64,000 bases of DNA, from NCBI GenBank assembly GCA_946403085.1, contig CAMIYM010000003.1, positions 202,317-266,316 on the forward strand, given 5' to 3'. Numbering within the stretch: position 1 is the first letter of the stretch; every line of letters begins with the position of its first letter. Made by a program: the position numbers and the translations under genes. Shown piece by piece: positions 27,018 through 36,770 of the stretch. The notes beneath the pieces were generated by a model. The model had not been told where the DNA came from, did no database searches, and saw only the letters and a list, made by a program, of their open reading frames with translations. Origin of the DNA: an uncultured Clostridia bacterium. GTDB lineage: Bacteria; Bacillota; Clostridia; Saccharofermentanales; Saccharofermentanaceae.

Positions 27018-28175
27018 ATGGAAAATGTTGAGTCCAATTCTGTTGATACCAGATCAGTGGATAAGAAGCGTTTATTTGCTTTCATTGCCTTTGCATATGG
27101 AATCTCATTTGTCATGATGATCCCGATGTATATCGGCAAGATGAAAGGGTTGGATATTACCCAGATCGTAAATGCCCAGATGTGCTCTCCTGCAGCAGGT
27201 GTTGCAATAGGCTATCTTCTCTTTATGAAAGGCGAAAAGCGCGTCCCAAAGTTCTTCATGGTCGTGCTGGTCCTCAATTACATTATCCAGCTGTTTCTCG
27301 GTATCGCGAGTGTTTTCTTTATGCCTTTTTCATCTTCGGATGTTATCGATCTTGCTGAGATCCTTGGTTCATCCGGCATGAGTTCTGATATTACGGGAGT
27401 TTCCACAAAGATTCCTGTCGGTCAGTTATATAATTTGATAGGCCAGTCTGTTCTTGTCGAATTCTCGCTCCTTCTCTGGATAGCTTATTTTGTTGCAGGT
27501 AAGGAGAGACGTAAGTTTGTTGGCCTTTCACGCAATAGGGAAGGCTTGGGAATCCTTATGGTCCTTCTCTTTATCGCTCTTTACTCTTTAAGAACGCTTG
27601 GGCCGGTCTTTGCAGAGGCGGCATTTACCAATACAATGCCCCAGACATTGGATGCGTATTTACAGCTTACTCAGAACTCATTGTTCTGGGCATCTGTAAT
27701 AAGTCTCCCCATCAATTATGTGCTGACTGTAATCGCTTTCTTTGGTGAGGAATATGGCTGGAGATCCTATCTGCAGCCCATCATGCAGAAGAAGTTCGGA
27801 TTGAAGCTGGGCGTTATCCTCCTGGGTATCGTATGGGGCTTGTGGCATATTCCGGTAGATACGATGTTCTATACAGAGGATTCAGTTCCCCAGATGATCA
27901 TTGGCCAGATCATTACATGCGTATTTATAGGCATCTTCTTCGGCTTCGTCTATCTTAAGACAAACAATATCTGGATCTGCGTATGCATGCATTTCCTTAA
28001 CAATAATCTTATTCCGATCTTTACCGGTACATTTACGGCAGATGTTATGCAGAACCAGCATGTGCCGTGGTTCTACCTCATCGAGATCTTCGTTCTTGAT
28101 CTTGTGGTATTCGGATTATTCATCTTTGCTAAGGAATATAGAAAGAAGAAAGAAGTAAAGACAGCCGATGCGTGA
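27018..28175 (+). CDS. CPBP-family intramembrane glutamic protease
   Basis: The 385-residue protein has about eight to ten membrane helices. The CPBP/Rce1-type motifs are complete: E244-E245 followed by R249 in GEEYGWRSYL, H277 in GLWHIPVD, and a final CMHFLNNNL. These enzymes cleave substrates inside the membrane; in bacteria they are linked to bacteriocin maturation or immunity and to stress signalling. AAGGGAGG lies before the start. Its end overlaps the next start by eight bases, so it is coupled to the pseudouridine synthase gene; no functional link is evident. Confidence 0.9.
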   Translation: MENVESNSVDTRSVDKKRLFAFIAFAYGISFVMMIPMYIGKMKGLDITQIVNAQMCSPAAGVAIGYLLFMKGEKRVPKFFMVVLVLNYIIQLFLGIASVFFMPFSSSDVIDLAEILGSSGMSSDITGVSTKIPVGQLYNLIGQSVLVEFSLLLWIAYFVAGKERRKFVGLSRNREGLGILMVLLFIALYSLRTLGPVFAEAAFTNTMPQTLDAYLQLTQNSLFWASVISLPINYVLTVIAFFGEEYGWRSYLQPIMQKKFGLKLGVILLGIVWGLWHIPVDTMFYTEDSVPQMIIGQIITCVFIGIFFGFVYLKTNNIWICVCMHFLNNNLIPIFTGTFTADVMQNQHVPWFYLIEIFVLDLVVFGLFIFAKEYRKKKEVKTADA

Positions 28176-29148
28176 TTTTACAGTAAGTAAATCTCAGGAC
28201 GGACTTCATGTCGTTAAGGCTTCCATAGAAGCTTTTCCGCAGCTCAAGTCAGCCGATCTTTTCCACGCGCTAAAAAGACGCGATATCAGGATAGACGGTA
28301 AGAAGATCAATAAAGACATAGCAGTTAAGGCCGGCAGTGTAGTAGAGATATGGCTGCCGGATGAACTTTTCGATTCGGCGAAGAAAGCTCCCAAGGCAAA
28401 GCCCGCCGGAAAGATGTATGAGATCGTCGCTGAGACAAAGGGGCTTCTCATAGTCAACAAATCGCAGGGTATTGCCGTCCATTCGGGAAAGAGCGATATA
28501 GAAGATACTCTTATCGACCAGATAAGATCCCAGACCAGATATAAGGATGCAGAGCTCTGCCACCGTATCGACATGAATACGGGCGGCCTGGTGCTCATTG
28601 CCAAGAACAAGGCTGCTCTTGCTGACTGTGTCGAACTGTTTAAGAACGGTCTTGTCACCAAGCGTTACAGAGCCCTTGTTTTGGGTGAACCGGACGTTGG
28701 TGAACCTTCGGTAGGTGAGGACGGCACGCTCTATAAGGAAGTAACCGGATATCTCGAAAAGACAAAAGCCGGCAAAGTCTATATCCATGACGAGAAGCAG
28801 CCGGGCGATCTTGATATCGCCACAAAATACAGGATCCTGAAGACATTCGAAAACGCAGGACCTGACGGTGAGAGCGTATCAGACCTTGAACTTGAATTGG
28901 TCACGGGAAGAACGCATCAGATCAGGGCGCAGTTTGCTCATCTGGGCCATCCTGTCATCGGAGACGGCAATTACGGAAGGAATAAGGTAAACCTTCATTT
29001 CGAGACTTCAGACGGAAAGAAGGTAAAGTACCAGCAGCTGTTTTCCTGTCAGATCATGTTCGGAAGGATCCCGGCTAACAACATGCACGTTGACGTGTCG
29101 GGCAAAACCTTTAAAATAGGACCAGACTATAATGTTCGCCTGAAATAG
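28168..29148 (+). CDS. RluA-family pseudouridine synthase
   Basis: The 326-residue protein has an S4-like N-terminal domain (SADLFHALKRRDIRIDGKKI) and the RluA-type catalytic motif CHRIDMNTGGLVLIAKN with the essential Asp; RTHQIRAQFAHLGHPVIGD is the second family block. It modifies 23S rRNA or tRNA uridines; RluC- or RluD-type function cannot be decided from motifs. It overlaps the CPBP gene by eight bases. Confidence 0.9.
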   Translation: MRDFTVSKSQDGLHVVKASIEAFPQLKSADLFHALKRRDIRIDGKKINKDIAVKAGSVVEIWLPDELFDSAKKAPKAKPAGKMYEIVAETKGLLIVNKSQGIAVHSGKSDIEDTLIDQIRSQTRYKDAELCHRIDMNTGGLVLIAKNKAALADCVELFKNGLVTKRYRALVLGEPDVGEPSVGEDGTLYKEVTGYLEKTKAGKVYIHDEKQPGDLDIATKYRILKTFENAGPDGESVSDLELELVTGRTHQIRAQFAHLGHPVIGDGNYGRNKVNLHFETSDGKKVKYQQLFSCQIMFGRIPANNMHVDVSGKTFKIGPDYNVRLK

Positions 29149-29164
29149 GGGAAGAAGGATATTG

Positions 29165-30004
29165 ATGACTGATAACAGACCGATCGGAGTTTTCGATTCA
29201 GGTATAGGAGGACTTACTGTCCTTAGAGAGATCTGGAGAACGGTGCCGCAGGAAGGCACCATCTATTTTGGTGACAATTCCAGATCACCTTACGGCACAA
29301 AGTCCAGAAGCACTGTCATCCGCTATTCTCTGCAGAACATGAAGTTCCTTGAAGATAATGACGTCAAGATGATCGTCGTCGCATGCAATACAGCAAGCGC
29401 ATATGCATATGAGGAGCTTAAGGCAAGGGCGAAGGTTCCTGTTGTTGAAGTGGTAACTCCGGGTGCGGATGTCGCCTGCCGTGCCACCAAGAACGGCAAG
29501 ATAGGCATTATCGCCACCAAAGCTACTGTATCCACGGGAGTCTATAAAGATGCCGTCGAGAAGAGGGCAAAAGAACTTGGTATGAACGATATCGAGATCT
29601 TCCAGCAGGCGTGCCCGCTCTTTGTCTCACTTGCAGAAGAAGGCTGGTGGGATACGGAAGTTACAAAGCTTACGGCTGAAGAATATTTGAAGCCCTTGAA
29701 GGAAGCAGGCGTTGATACTCTCGTTATGGCGTGCACACACTATCCCTTGCTTTCAAAGGTTATTAAAGAAGTTATGGGTGACGATGTTGTCCTCGTAAAT
29801 ACCGGAGAGGCTACGGCACAGGTCGTAAGGGAGCTTCTCGAAAAGGAAGGAACTGCTTCTGAAGGCAATATTAGTCCCGTAAGGCAATTCTATACAAGCG
29901 ATGAGCCTGAACTTTTCGAGCAGGTTGCAACGCCGTTCTTAGGCGAGGGACTGCCTTCCGGAACAAAGCATTTTACTACTGACAGATATGAGGTAACCCT
30001 TTAA
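29165..30004 (+). CDS. murI: Glutamate racemase
   Basis: MurI makes D-glutamate for peptidoglycan. The 279-residue protein begins IGVFDSGIGGLTVLRE and keeps both catalytic cysteines: C74 in VVACNTASAYAYE and C190 in LVMACTHYPLL, plus GDNSRSPYGTKS. ATG 29165 behind GAAGAAGG is used rather than the TTG one codon earlier. The stop overlaps the next start (TAATG), so the two are coupled. Confidence 0.95.
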   Translation: MTDNRPIGVFDSGIGGLTVLREIWRTVPQEGTIYFGDNSRSPYGTKSRSTVIRYSLQNMKFLEDNDVKMIVVACNTASAYAYEELKARAKVPVVEVVTPGADVACRATKNGKIGIIATKATVSTGVYKDAVEKRAKELGMNDIEIFQQACPLFVSLAEEGWWDTEVTKLTAEEYLKPLKEAGVDTLVMACTHYPLLSKVIKEVMGDDVVLVNTGEATAQVVRELLEKEGTASEGNISPVRQFYTSDEPELFEQVATPFLGEGLPSGTKHFTTDRYEVTL

Positions 30005-30432
30005 TGGATAATAAGAGTGAAGAAAAATGTCTTTTTGAGATCAAGTCCGGAATGTATGGCGATCCCTTGACGACAAAGGGCACCGTGACTACGGAAGGCA
30101 ACAGGACTGTCTATAACTGGACGGAGAAGCATAACGAGAATGAGAAGGAAACTCATTTTGTTATGACTCTTATTAAAGAAGAAACAAAAGCCATTGTTGT
30201 AAGAAATGGTGATGTTACTTCAAGAATGGTCTTCGAGCCGGGTAATAAGACGACCAGCACTATGAATACGTCTTTCGGCCCTATTGAAGTTGTTATCGAA
30301 ACGGATTATATTAACTTCCCGGGAGGCCTGATTGACGGCGCTGAGATCAGTTATACACTCGATCCGGACAGCGGTGATCCGATAAGGAATATCTTTTCGA
30401 TAAAAAGGCTCTTGCAAAACGGAGAAATATAA
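30004..30432 (+). CDS. DUF1934 family protein (YwiB-like beta-barrel)
   Basis: The 142-residue protein appears all-beta: FEIKSGMYGD, an acidic middle, and MNTSFGPIEVVIETDYINF, which resembles the DUF1934/YwiB block with its YGxxxxxxxT pattern. The fold is calycin-like in solved homologues, but the function is unknown. It is translationally coupled to murI by a one-base overlap. Confidence 0.65.
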   Translation: MDNKSEEKCLFEIKSGMYGDPLTTKGTVTTEGNRTVYNWTEKHNENEKETHFVMTLIKEETKAIVVRNGDVTSRMVFEPGNKTTSTMNTSFGPIEVVIETDYINFPGGLIDGAEISYTLDPDSGDPIRNIFSIKRLLQNGEI

Positions 30433-30476
30433 GGTATTATCTCTAAGCATTTGTGAAAAGAAAGAGGTGAAGATGA

Positions 30477-30662
30477 ATGGCACATCCGAAGCGTAAATGG
30501 TCGAAGGCAAGGACTGCACGTCACAGAAGCGCATGGAAACTTAACATGCCGGGTCTCGTTGAATGTCCCCAGTGTCATGCTAAGATGCTTCGCCGCACGG
30601 TCTGCAAGAACTGCGGTTACCTGGACGGTAAACAGGTTATCAAAGTCGGCGACGAGATTTGA
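30477..30662 (+). CDS. rpmF: 50S ribosomal protein L32
   Basis: The 61-residue basic protein begins AHPKRKWSKARTARHRSAW and has the zinc-binding form of L32, with C30, C33, C43 and C46 in CPQC and CKNC. AGAGGTGA precedes the start. An ATG five bases upstream is out of frame. Confidence 0.96.
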   Translation: MAHPKRKWSKARTARHRSAWKLNMPGLVECPQCHAKMLRRTVCKNCGYLDGKQVIKVGDEI

Positions 30663-30687
30663 TATAGTAAAGAAGTATTTAGTTAAC

Positions 30688-30725
30688 GAGGCGGTGTTTG
30701 GAATAAAGGCACTGCCTCTTTTTTT
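30688..30725 (+). terminator. Terminator after rpmF
   Basis: GAGGCGGTG pairs with CACTGCCTC (one G-T) around a 13-base loop and is followed by seven or more Ts. Some read-through into der is possible because der begins only about 20 bases later. Confidence 0.85.
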
Positions 30726-30746
30726 GCAAAGAAAGGAAAGAACGGC

Positions 30747-32078
30747 ATGAGCAAACCGGTTGTGGCAATAGTGGGAAGGCCTAATGTAGGCAAATCCTCT
30801 CTGTTCAACACTATCTATGGCGAGCGTATCTCGATCGTTCATGACACTCCGGGTGTCACGAGAGACCGTATTTATGCCGAGACTTCCTGGAGCGGAAGAG
30901 AATTCATCATGATCGACACGGGCGGAATCGAGCCCGATACGGGAGATGACATCATTTTGCAGCAGATGCGCGTTCAGGCAGAGATCGCGATCGAGACAGC
31001 AGATGTCATCCTTTTTATGTGCGATCTTAAGAGCGGTCTTACGGCTGCCGATGAAGAGATCGCCGTAATGCTTAGGAAAGCAGGACGTCCTGTTGTCGTC
31101 TGCGTTAACAAATCCGACTATGTAGGTGAGCAGCCGCCGGAATTCTACGAGTTCTATAATCTGGGACTTGAGGATGTCTGTGCGATCTCCGCAGCACACA
31201 AGCTGGGCTTGGGCGAGATGCTCGACCTGATTATTTCGAAGTTCCCGCCGGCTGACGAGAGTGAAGGCAAGGATGATACCATCCGAGTAGCCCTCATAGG
31301 CAGACCTAATGCCGGCAAGTCATCCTTATCCAACAGGCTGGCAGGTGCTGAAAGAAGCATCGTTTCAGATATCGCAGGCACTACGAGAGATACTATCGAC
31401 TCACTCATAGAGAACGATTACGGCTCATTTACCATTGTAGATACAGCCGGAATGCGTAAGAAGGGCAAGATCGAAGATGTTATCGAGCGTTATTCGATGG
31501 TCAGAGCACTTGCAGCAGTAGACAGAGCGGATGTCTGTGTCATCCTTATCGACGCGGAGGCCGGTGTTACTGAGCAGGATGCAAGGATCGCAGGCCTTGC
31601 TCACGATAACGGCAAAGCATCTGTCATCGTTATCAACAAGTGGGATCTCATCGATAAGCAGACCGGCACGCTTGAAGAGATGACAAAGATCGTCAAGCAG
31701 CGTCTGCCTTTCATGGACTATGCCCCGGTACTCTTTATCTCTGCCAAGACAGGACAGCGCGTGGATAAGCTTTTCGCGCTGATCAAGACGGTTTACGAGA
31801 ATTCCAGAAAGCGCCTTACAACGAGCGTTCTTAATAAGATGATCTCGGAGGCGGTTACACAGGTTCCCACACCTCAGGACAAGGGCAGACATCTCAAGAT
31901 CTATTACGGCACACAGGTAAGTGTTCAGCCGCCCACGTTTGCTCTCTTCGTCAACGACAAGGAATTGTCGCACTTTTCGTATGAGCGTTATCTCGAAAAC
32001 CAGTTAAGACGCAACTTCGGATTTGAAGGTGTTCCTCTCCGTCTCCTTTTGCGTAATAAGAATGGCGAAGAAGACTGA
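30747..32078 (+). CDS. der: Ribosome assembly GTPase Der (EngA)
   Basis: The 443-residue protein has the tandem GTPase layout unique to Der: GRPNVGKSSLF (G1 of the first domain), a second GRPNAGKSSLSNRL near residue 182, DTGGIE and DTAGMR switch regions, NKSD and NKWD base-recognition motifs, and a C-terminal KH-like domain. It acts in maturation of the 50S subunit. AGAAAGGA lies before the start. Confidence 0.97.
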   Translation: MSKPVVAIVGRPNVGKSSLFNTIYGERISIVHDTPGVTRDRIYAETSWSGREFIMIDTGGIEPDTGDDIILQQMRVQAEIAIETADVILFMCDLKSGLTAADEEIAVMLRKAGRPVVVCVNKSDYVGEQPPEFYEFYNLGLEDVCAISAAHKLGLGEMLDLIISKFPPADESEGKDDTIRVALIGRPNAGKSSLSNRLAGAERSIVSDIAGTTRDTIDSLIENDYGSFTIVDTAGMRKKGKIEDVIERYSMVRALAAVDRADVCVILIDAEAGVTEQDARIAGLAHDNGKASVIVINKWDLIDKQTGTLEEMTKIVKQRLPFMDYAPVLFISAKTGQRVDKLFALIKTVYENSRKRLTTSVLNKMISEAVTQVPTPQDKGRHLKIYYGTQVSVQPPTFALFVNDKELSHFSYERYLENQLRRNFGFEGVPLRLLLRNKNGEED

Positions 32079-32205
32079 TATTTTGTGTAATATCACAGTC
32101 ACCAAATAGGTTATTTCAGTAGCAAAATATTACTCGGTTTTAATTAATAATAAATACGCGCGAATCAGCTGACAGAAAACTGATCATTTTACGGAGAATT
32201 CTTTT

Positions 32206-34056
32206 ATGGCAGTCACAACTATCGAGAACTTAAGAAACATCGCAATCATCGCTCACGTTGACCACGGTAAGACAACTATCGTCGATTCCATGCTCAAGCA
32301 GGCAGGCGTATACCGTGAGAACGAAGCTGTTGTAGAGCAGGTAATGGACTCTAATGACCTGGAGCGTGAAAGAGGTATCACGATCCTTGCAAAGAATACG
32401 GCAATCGACTACAAGGGTATCCGTATCAACGTCGTAGACACTCCCGGCCACGCTGACTTCGGCGGTGAGGTAGAGCGTGTTCTTAAGATGGTTGACTCAG
32501 TTCTTCTCGTAGTTGACGCTTTCGACGGACCTATGCCTCAGACAAGATTCGTTCTTCACAAGGCATTGGAGCTTGGTCTTAAGCCTATCGTCTGCATCAA
32601 TAAGATCGACCGTCCTGATGCAAGACCTCTTGAAGTCGTAGACATGGTACTCGATCTCTTCATCGAGCTCGGTGCTGACGACGAACAGCTTGAATTCCCT
32701 GTTGTATATACTTCCGGTAAGACATGTGTAGCTACACTTGATCTTAAGGAATATGAGGAAGGTAAGGAATTAGACTTCACACCTCTCCTTGATACAGTTG
32801 TTAAGTACACACCCTGTCCTGTAGGCGATCCTGAGGGTCCCATGCAGCTCCTTGTATCCAATATCGATTCAGATCCTTATATCGGAAGAATCGGCGTAGG
32901 AAGAGTCGAGAGAGGTACTATCAAGCAGGGTGAGAACGTTGCTCTCGTTACATACGGCGAGGACGGCAGACGTAATGCAAGAGTTGTAAAGCTCCTGAGA
33001 TTCCACAATCTCGGCCGTGAGGAAGTATCTGAAGCTTCTATCGGTGAGATCGTTTGCGTTGCAGGTATCGCTGATATCAACATCGGAGACACACTCTGCG
33101 ATGCTGCAAATCCCGAACCGCTTCCGTTCGTTAAGATCGATGAGCCTACTATCGCTATGACTTTCTCAGTTAACGACAGCCCTTTTGCAGGTCAGGAAGG
33201 TAAGTTCGTTACATCACGTCACTTAAGAGACAGACTCTTCAAGGAGATCGAGACAAACGTTTCCATGAGAGTTGAAGAGACAGATACTACAGAAGCATTC
33301 ATCGTAAAGGGAAGAGGAGAACTCCATCTTTCAGTACTTATCGAGACAATGCGCCGTGAAGGATATGAGTTCCAGGTAAGTAAGCCGAAGGTCATCATGC
33401 AGGAGATCGACGGTGTTCTCTGTGAACCTGTCGAAGAGCTCGTAATCGACGTTCCTGAGGACTTTGTAGGTCCTGTAATGGAGAAGATCGGAAAACGTAA
33501 GGGAGAACTTCTCAACATGCTTCCTCCTACAAAGGGATATACACGTCTTGAATTCAAGATCCCGTCCAGAGGACTCCTCGGATACCGTACCGAGTTTTTG
33601 ACCGACACTAAGGGCAATGGTATAATGAACTCCGTTATCTCGGGCTTTGAACCCTTCGCAGGAGACATCGAGACCAGAGGTCAGGGCGTTCTCGTAGCAT
33701 TCGAGACAGGCACCGCTGTAACCTACGGATTGTACAATGCCCAGGATAGAGGTGCACTCTTCATCGGAGCAGGCACACCGGTATATGAAGGCATGATCGT
33801 AGGTGTTAACCCTAAGCCTGATGATATTACCGTTAATGTCTGCAAAAAGAAGCATGTAACCAACATGCGTTCTGCAGGAGCTGATGACGCTATGCGTCTT
33901 ACTCCGCCCCTTTCATTCTCCCTTGAGCAGTGCCTGGAGTTCGTCGAAGATGATGAGCTTTGTGAGGTAACTCCTCAGAGCATCAGACTTCGCAAGAAGA
34001 TACTTAATAACGACTTGCGTGCCAAGACTCTCGCTAAGCAGAAGAAGGACGCTTGA
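32206..34056 (+). CDS. typA: Ribosome-associated translational GTPase TypA/BipA
   Basis: The 616-residue protein has all GTPase motifs ([40 protein letters not shown]), EF-G-like domains II, III and V, and the TypA C-terminal domain ending [13 protein letters not shown]. It binds the ribosome under stress and helps 50S assembly. Codon use is strongly optimised. A 127-base gap separates it from der and probably contains its promoter, though I see no clear boxes. Confidence 0.96.
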   Translation: MAVTTIENLRNIAIIAHVDHGKTTIVDSMLKQAGVYRENEAVVEQVMDSNDLERERGITILAKNTAIDYKGIRINVVDTPGHADFGGEVERVLKMVDSVLLVVDAFDGPMPQTRFVLHKALELGLKPIVCINKIDRPDARPLEVVDMVLDLFIELGADDEQLEFPVVYTSGKTCVATLDLKEYEEGKELDFTPLLDTVVKYTPCPVGDPEGPMQLLVSNIDSDPYIGRIGVGRVERGTIKQGENVALVTYGEDGRRNARVVKLLRFHNLGREEVSEASIGEIVCVAGIADINIGDTLCDAANPEPLPFVKIDEPTIAMTFSVNDSPFAGQEGKFVTSRHLRDRLFKEIETNVSMRVEETDTTEAFIVKGRGELHLSVLIETMRREGYEFQVSKPKVIMQEIDGVLCEPVEELVIDVPEDFVGPVMEKIGKRKGELLNMLPPTKGYTRLEFKIPSRGLLGYRTEFLTDTKGNGIMNSVISGFEPFAGDIETRGQGVLVAFETGTAVTYGLYNAQDRGALFIGAGTPVYEGMIVGVNPKPDDITVNVCKKKHVTNMRSAGADDAMRLTPPLSFSLEQCLEFVEDDELCEVTPQSIRLRKKILNNDLRAKTLAKQKKDA

Positions 34057-34089
34057 TCGGGAATTTTGACCGGGGGTGAACGATAACTG

Positions 34090-35298
34090 ATGTTGTCCAA
34101 CAAAGTCAGAGTCGCTCTCAGAATACTGATAATTGTGGCATTGTTATTTGGCTTTGCCGTTGCCGGTGTTTACATCGGATATAACTATGTCATCTCACAG
34201 GATAAGCGATTTAATAGTCTCAAGGCCGGTATCGAATCCGGAAAGTACGACAATATTAAGGCTGATACAGAAGGTGCTGTAACCATCGTAATCAGGAGTG
34301 GTGATTCCACTTCTGATATTGCTGAGAAGCTTTACGATGAAGGTCTTATTACGAACAAGACCGTTTTCTCGATCATAAGTAAGCTTAATGGATTTGACGG
34401 CGCATATGTTGCCGGAACTCATTATCTTCTCAAGGGTTTTACTTATGACGAGCTTATGTATTTCCTTACACTGGAACCTGAAGCCGTTAAGGTAACCATT
34501 CCGGAAGGATCCACATATTACGAGATCAAGAAGATCCTTCATGAAGCAGGTCTTAACTTCGACGATGCTGAATTCGACAGATGCATGAATTCACCTAATC
34601 TCTTCGTCGATTATGATTTTGTATCAAAGATCGAGATCAAGGAGGGAAGAGACTTTATCCTTTCCGGATATCTTTATCCCGATACCTACTATTTTGATAT
34701 CAATGCAAGCCCGGAATCCATCATCAGAAGATTCCTCAATAATATGCAGAGCAAGCTCTATGATGAGTACTATGCAAGAGCCAAGAAGCTTGGCATGTCT
34801 ATGGACGAGGTCATTACTATGGCTTCCATCATCCAGATGGAGACAGGTAAGCCTGCTGACATGATGCTTGTTTCTGCCGTATTCCATAACAGACTCAAAG
34901 CAAAAGACGGCTCACTCAAGTATCTGGGTTCTTCTGCAACCATCAACTATCTTGTTGAGATGCAGGGCGGCAGGACATCAATCCTTCACTCAGATGACCA
35001 GCTTAAGATCGAGAGCCCTTACAACACATACACTCACAAGGGACTCCCGCCGGGACCTATCTGTATGCCCGGACTTGATGCCATCTCAGCTGCTCTTTAT
35101 CCTGAGCCGAACTGCAATTACCTCTACTTCTGCGCTACAGGCGTTAAGGGTGGTACGGCATTTGCCACAACACTTAAGCAGCATCAGAAGAACGTCAACA
35201 AGTATAAGGCTAACTGGGCCAAGATCGATAAAGAGAATGAGACAAAAGAGACCGAAGGTACTACAACCACTCAGGGTCTCCAGATAATCGACGGTTAA
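34090..35298 (+). CDS. mltG: Endolytic murein transglycosylase MltG (YceG-like)
   Basis: MltG cuts nascent glycan strands and sets their length. The 402-residue protein has one N-terminal membrane helix (LRILIIVALLFGFAVAGVYIGY), a LysM-like subdomain (VTIVIRSGDSTSDIAEKL), and the catalytic domain (SGYLYPDTYYF, ASIIQMETG, SPYNTYTHKGLPPGPICMPG). The usual EKE of the active-site block reads Q249-M250-E251, so only the second Glu remains. A Thr/Glu-rich tail closes the protein. It lies 40 bases before the U32 gene, an order also found in Bacillus. Confidence 0.93.
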   Translation: MLSNKVRVALRILIIVALLFGFAVAGVYIGYNYVISQDKRFNSLKAGIESGKYDNIKADTEGAVTIVIRSGDSTSDIAEKLYDEGLITNKTVFSIISKLNGFDGAYVAGTHYLLKGFTYDELMYFLTLEPEAVKVTIPEGSTYYEIKKILHEAGLNFDDAEFDRCMNSPNLFVDYDFVSKIEIKEGRDFILSGYLYPDTYYFDINASPESIIRRFLNNMQSKLYDEYYARAKKLGMSMDEVITMASIIQMETGKPADMMLVSAVFHNRLKAKDGSLKYLGSSATINYLVEMQGGRTSILHSDDQLKIESPYNTYTHKGLPPGPICMPGLDAISAALYPEPNCNYLYFCATGVKGGTAFATTLKQHQKNVNKYKANWAKIDKENETKETEGTTTTQGLQIIDG

Positions 35299-35338
35299 TT
35301 CCCGGCGTTTACTCATATCCGTTTCAAAAGGTAATAAG

Positions 35339-36628
35339 ATGAGCTACGACCGTTCACGTTTTGAGATATTAAGTCCTGCAGGCAATCCGGATAAGCTCCG
35401 TGCCGCAGTTGCTTATGGTGCAGATGCTGTTTATCTGTCAGGACAGAGTTACGGTCTTCGTGCTTTCTCTGATAATTTCAATGAAGAAGAGATGAAGGCC
35501 GGGATAGCTTATGCCCACGACCACGGAGTCAAGTGCTACGTAACACTTAATGTAATGCCCACTGAGGAAGAGCTCGGCGGACTTGAGCATGCGATAAGAT
35601 TCGTGGGACAGGAGAGCGGTGCTGATGCGGTCCTCATTTCGGATCCGGGTGTATTTACCATGGCGCGCACGCTTTGCCCTGATCTTGAGATACACATCTC
35701 GACACAGGCCAGTGTCACTAACAGTGCCGCCTGCAATTTTTGGGCTTCCCAGGGCGCGAAAAGAATAGTTCTCGCACGCGAGGTCTCTCTCGAACAGATC
35801 AAAAAGATACGTGCATCCATTCCTTCCGATGTCGAGCTCGAATGCTTTATCCACGGAGCTATGTGTGTATCTTATTCCGGAAGATGTCTTTTATCGAATT
35901 ATCTTACAGGAAGAAGATCCAACGGCGGTGCCTGTGCGCAGCCTTGCAGATGGGGATATTACGTTGTCGAGGAAAAGCGTCCCGATATCCCTCTTCCTGT
36001 TGAAGAGGATAAGAGGGGAACATATATCTTCGGCAGCCGCGATATCTGCATGATAGATCATGTGCCTGAGCTTCTTGCTGCAGGTATTAATTCATTCAAG
36101 ATCGAAGGCAGGATCAAGGGTGCTTATTATGCAGCTGCAGTAACCAAGGTCTACAGGGAAGCTGTCGATCTCTGCTGCAAGGATCCTGACAATTACAGAG
36201 TCGACCCGCGCTGGAAAGAGATACTTGATAAGGTCGTTCACAGGGATTATGACACAGGCTTCTTTTTCGATGCGCCTTGTGATGATGCAAAGATAGATCC
36301 TGACAAGTCTTATAATAAGCCCGCGTTTGTTGTTGGTGTGGTGGATTCATTTAATCCTGATACAGGTCTTATTAAAGTTACTCAGAAGAATAAGCTCTAT
36401 AAAGGTGATACTCTTAATGTTCTCAGACCTGACGGCTATACCGCTCCGGTTGTAGTATCTGAGCTTTACGATGATAAGATGAACCCTGTTGATTCATGCC
36501 CTCATCCGGAGATGACATTCTTCATGAAGGCGGTATCTTCAGCTGACGGAAGCCTCGTTGATCTTCCGGAGATGACATTCCTTTCCAGAGACGGCGATAA
36601 GGATTTCGGTATTCCTGCTCCCCAGTAA
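35339..36628 (+). CDS. U32-family protein, likely tRNA uridine-34 5-hydroxylation (TrhP type)
   Basis: The 429-residue protein has the U32 blocks LSPAGNPDKLRAAVAYGADAV, ISTQASVTNS and FIHGAMCVSYSGRCLLS, with cysteines there and in GGACAQPCRW that bind an iron-sulfur cluster in homologues, then FKIEGRIKGAYYAAAVTK. The members named TrhP act with prephenate in forming 5-hydroxyuridine in tRNA; older annotations call them peptidases or collagenases. Bacillus has mltG, a tRNA methyltransferase and two U32 genes in a row; here only one U32 gene follows mltG directly. The gene could be TrhP1-, TrhP2- or RlhA-like. Confidence 0.85.
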   Translation: MSYDRSRFEILSPAGNPDKLRAAVAYGADAVYLSGQSYGLRAFSDNFNEEEMKAGIAYAHDHGVKCYVTLNVMPTEEELGGLEHAIRFVGQESGADAVLISDPGVFTMARTLCPDLEIHISTQASVTNSAACNFWASQGAKRIVLAREVSLEQIKKIRASIPSDVELECFIHGAMCVSYSGRCLLSNYLTGRRSNGGACAQPCRWGYYVVEEKRPDIPLPVEEDKRGTYIFGSRDICMIDHVPELLAAGINSFKIEGRIKGAYYAAAVTKVYREAVDLCCKDPDNYRVDPRWKEILDKVVHRDYDTGFFFDAPCDDAKIDPDKSYNKPAFVVGVVDSFNPDTGLIKVTQKNKLYKGDTLNVLRPDGYTAPVVVSELYDDKMNPVDSCPHPEMTFFMKAVSSADGSLVDLPEMTFLSRDGDKDFGIPAPQ

Positions 36629-36656
36629 TTTTTGATGTAACCTGTTGGAAGTATTG

Positions 36657-36674
36657 CTGACACTTTGATGTCAG
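36657..36674. promoter_or_regulatory. Palindrome upstream of the small RNA locus, candidate operator
   Basis: CTGACA-N6-TGTCAG is a perfect dyad. One further half-site, CTGACA, occurs at 36702-36707, about 45 bp downstream and just before the -10 box. It may be a regulator site or the stem of a weak terminator for the U32 gene; no T-run follows. Confidence 0.45.
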
Positions 36675-36717
36675 AAAACGTTCATTTTTTGGTAACACAT
36701 TCTGACATTGGAAGTGT

Positions 36718-36723
36718 TATACT
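36718..36723 (+). promoter_or_regulatory. -10 box of the candidate small RNA
   Basis: TATACT lies about 48 bases before the sORF start. No consensus -35 is present, so an activator or the dyads upstream may matter. Confidence 0.45.
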
Positions 36724-36770
36724 CAAGCCATCAGAAAAAGGAACCAAAAAGTTCTAGGGAGGTGAGACCA

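Noticed and set aside
32084..32097. TGTGTAATATCACA as a CRP-like site before typA
   Set aside because: The half-sites are two bases closer than a CRP site and there is no CRP-type regulator gene in the window; a chance dyad is as likely.
36673..36686. CcpA cre-like sequence AGAAAACGTTCATT
   Set aside because: It misses several conserved cre positions, including both ends.
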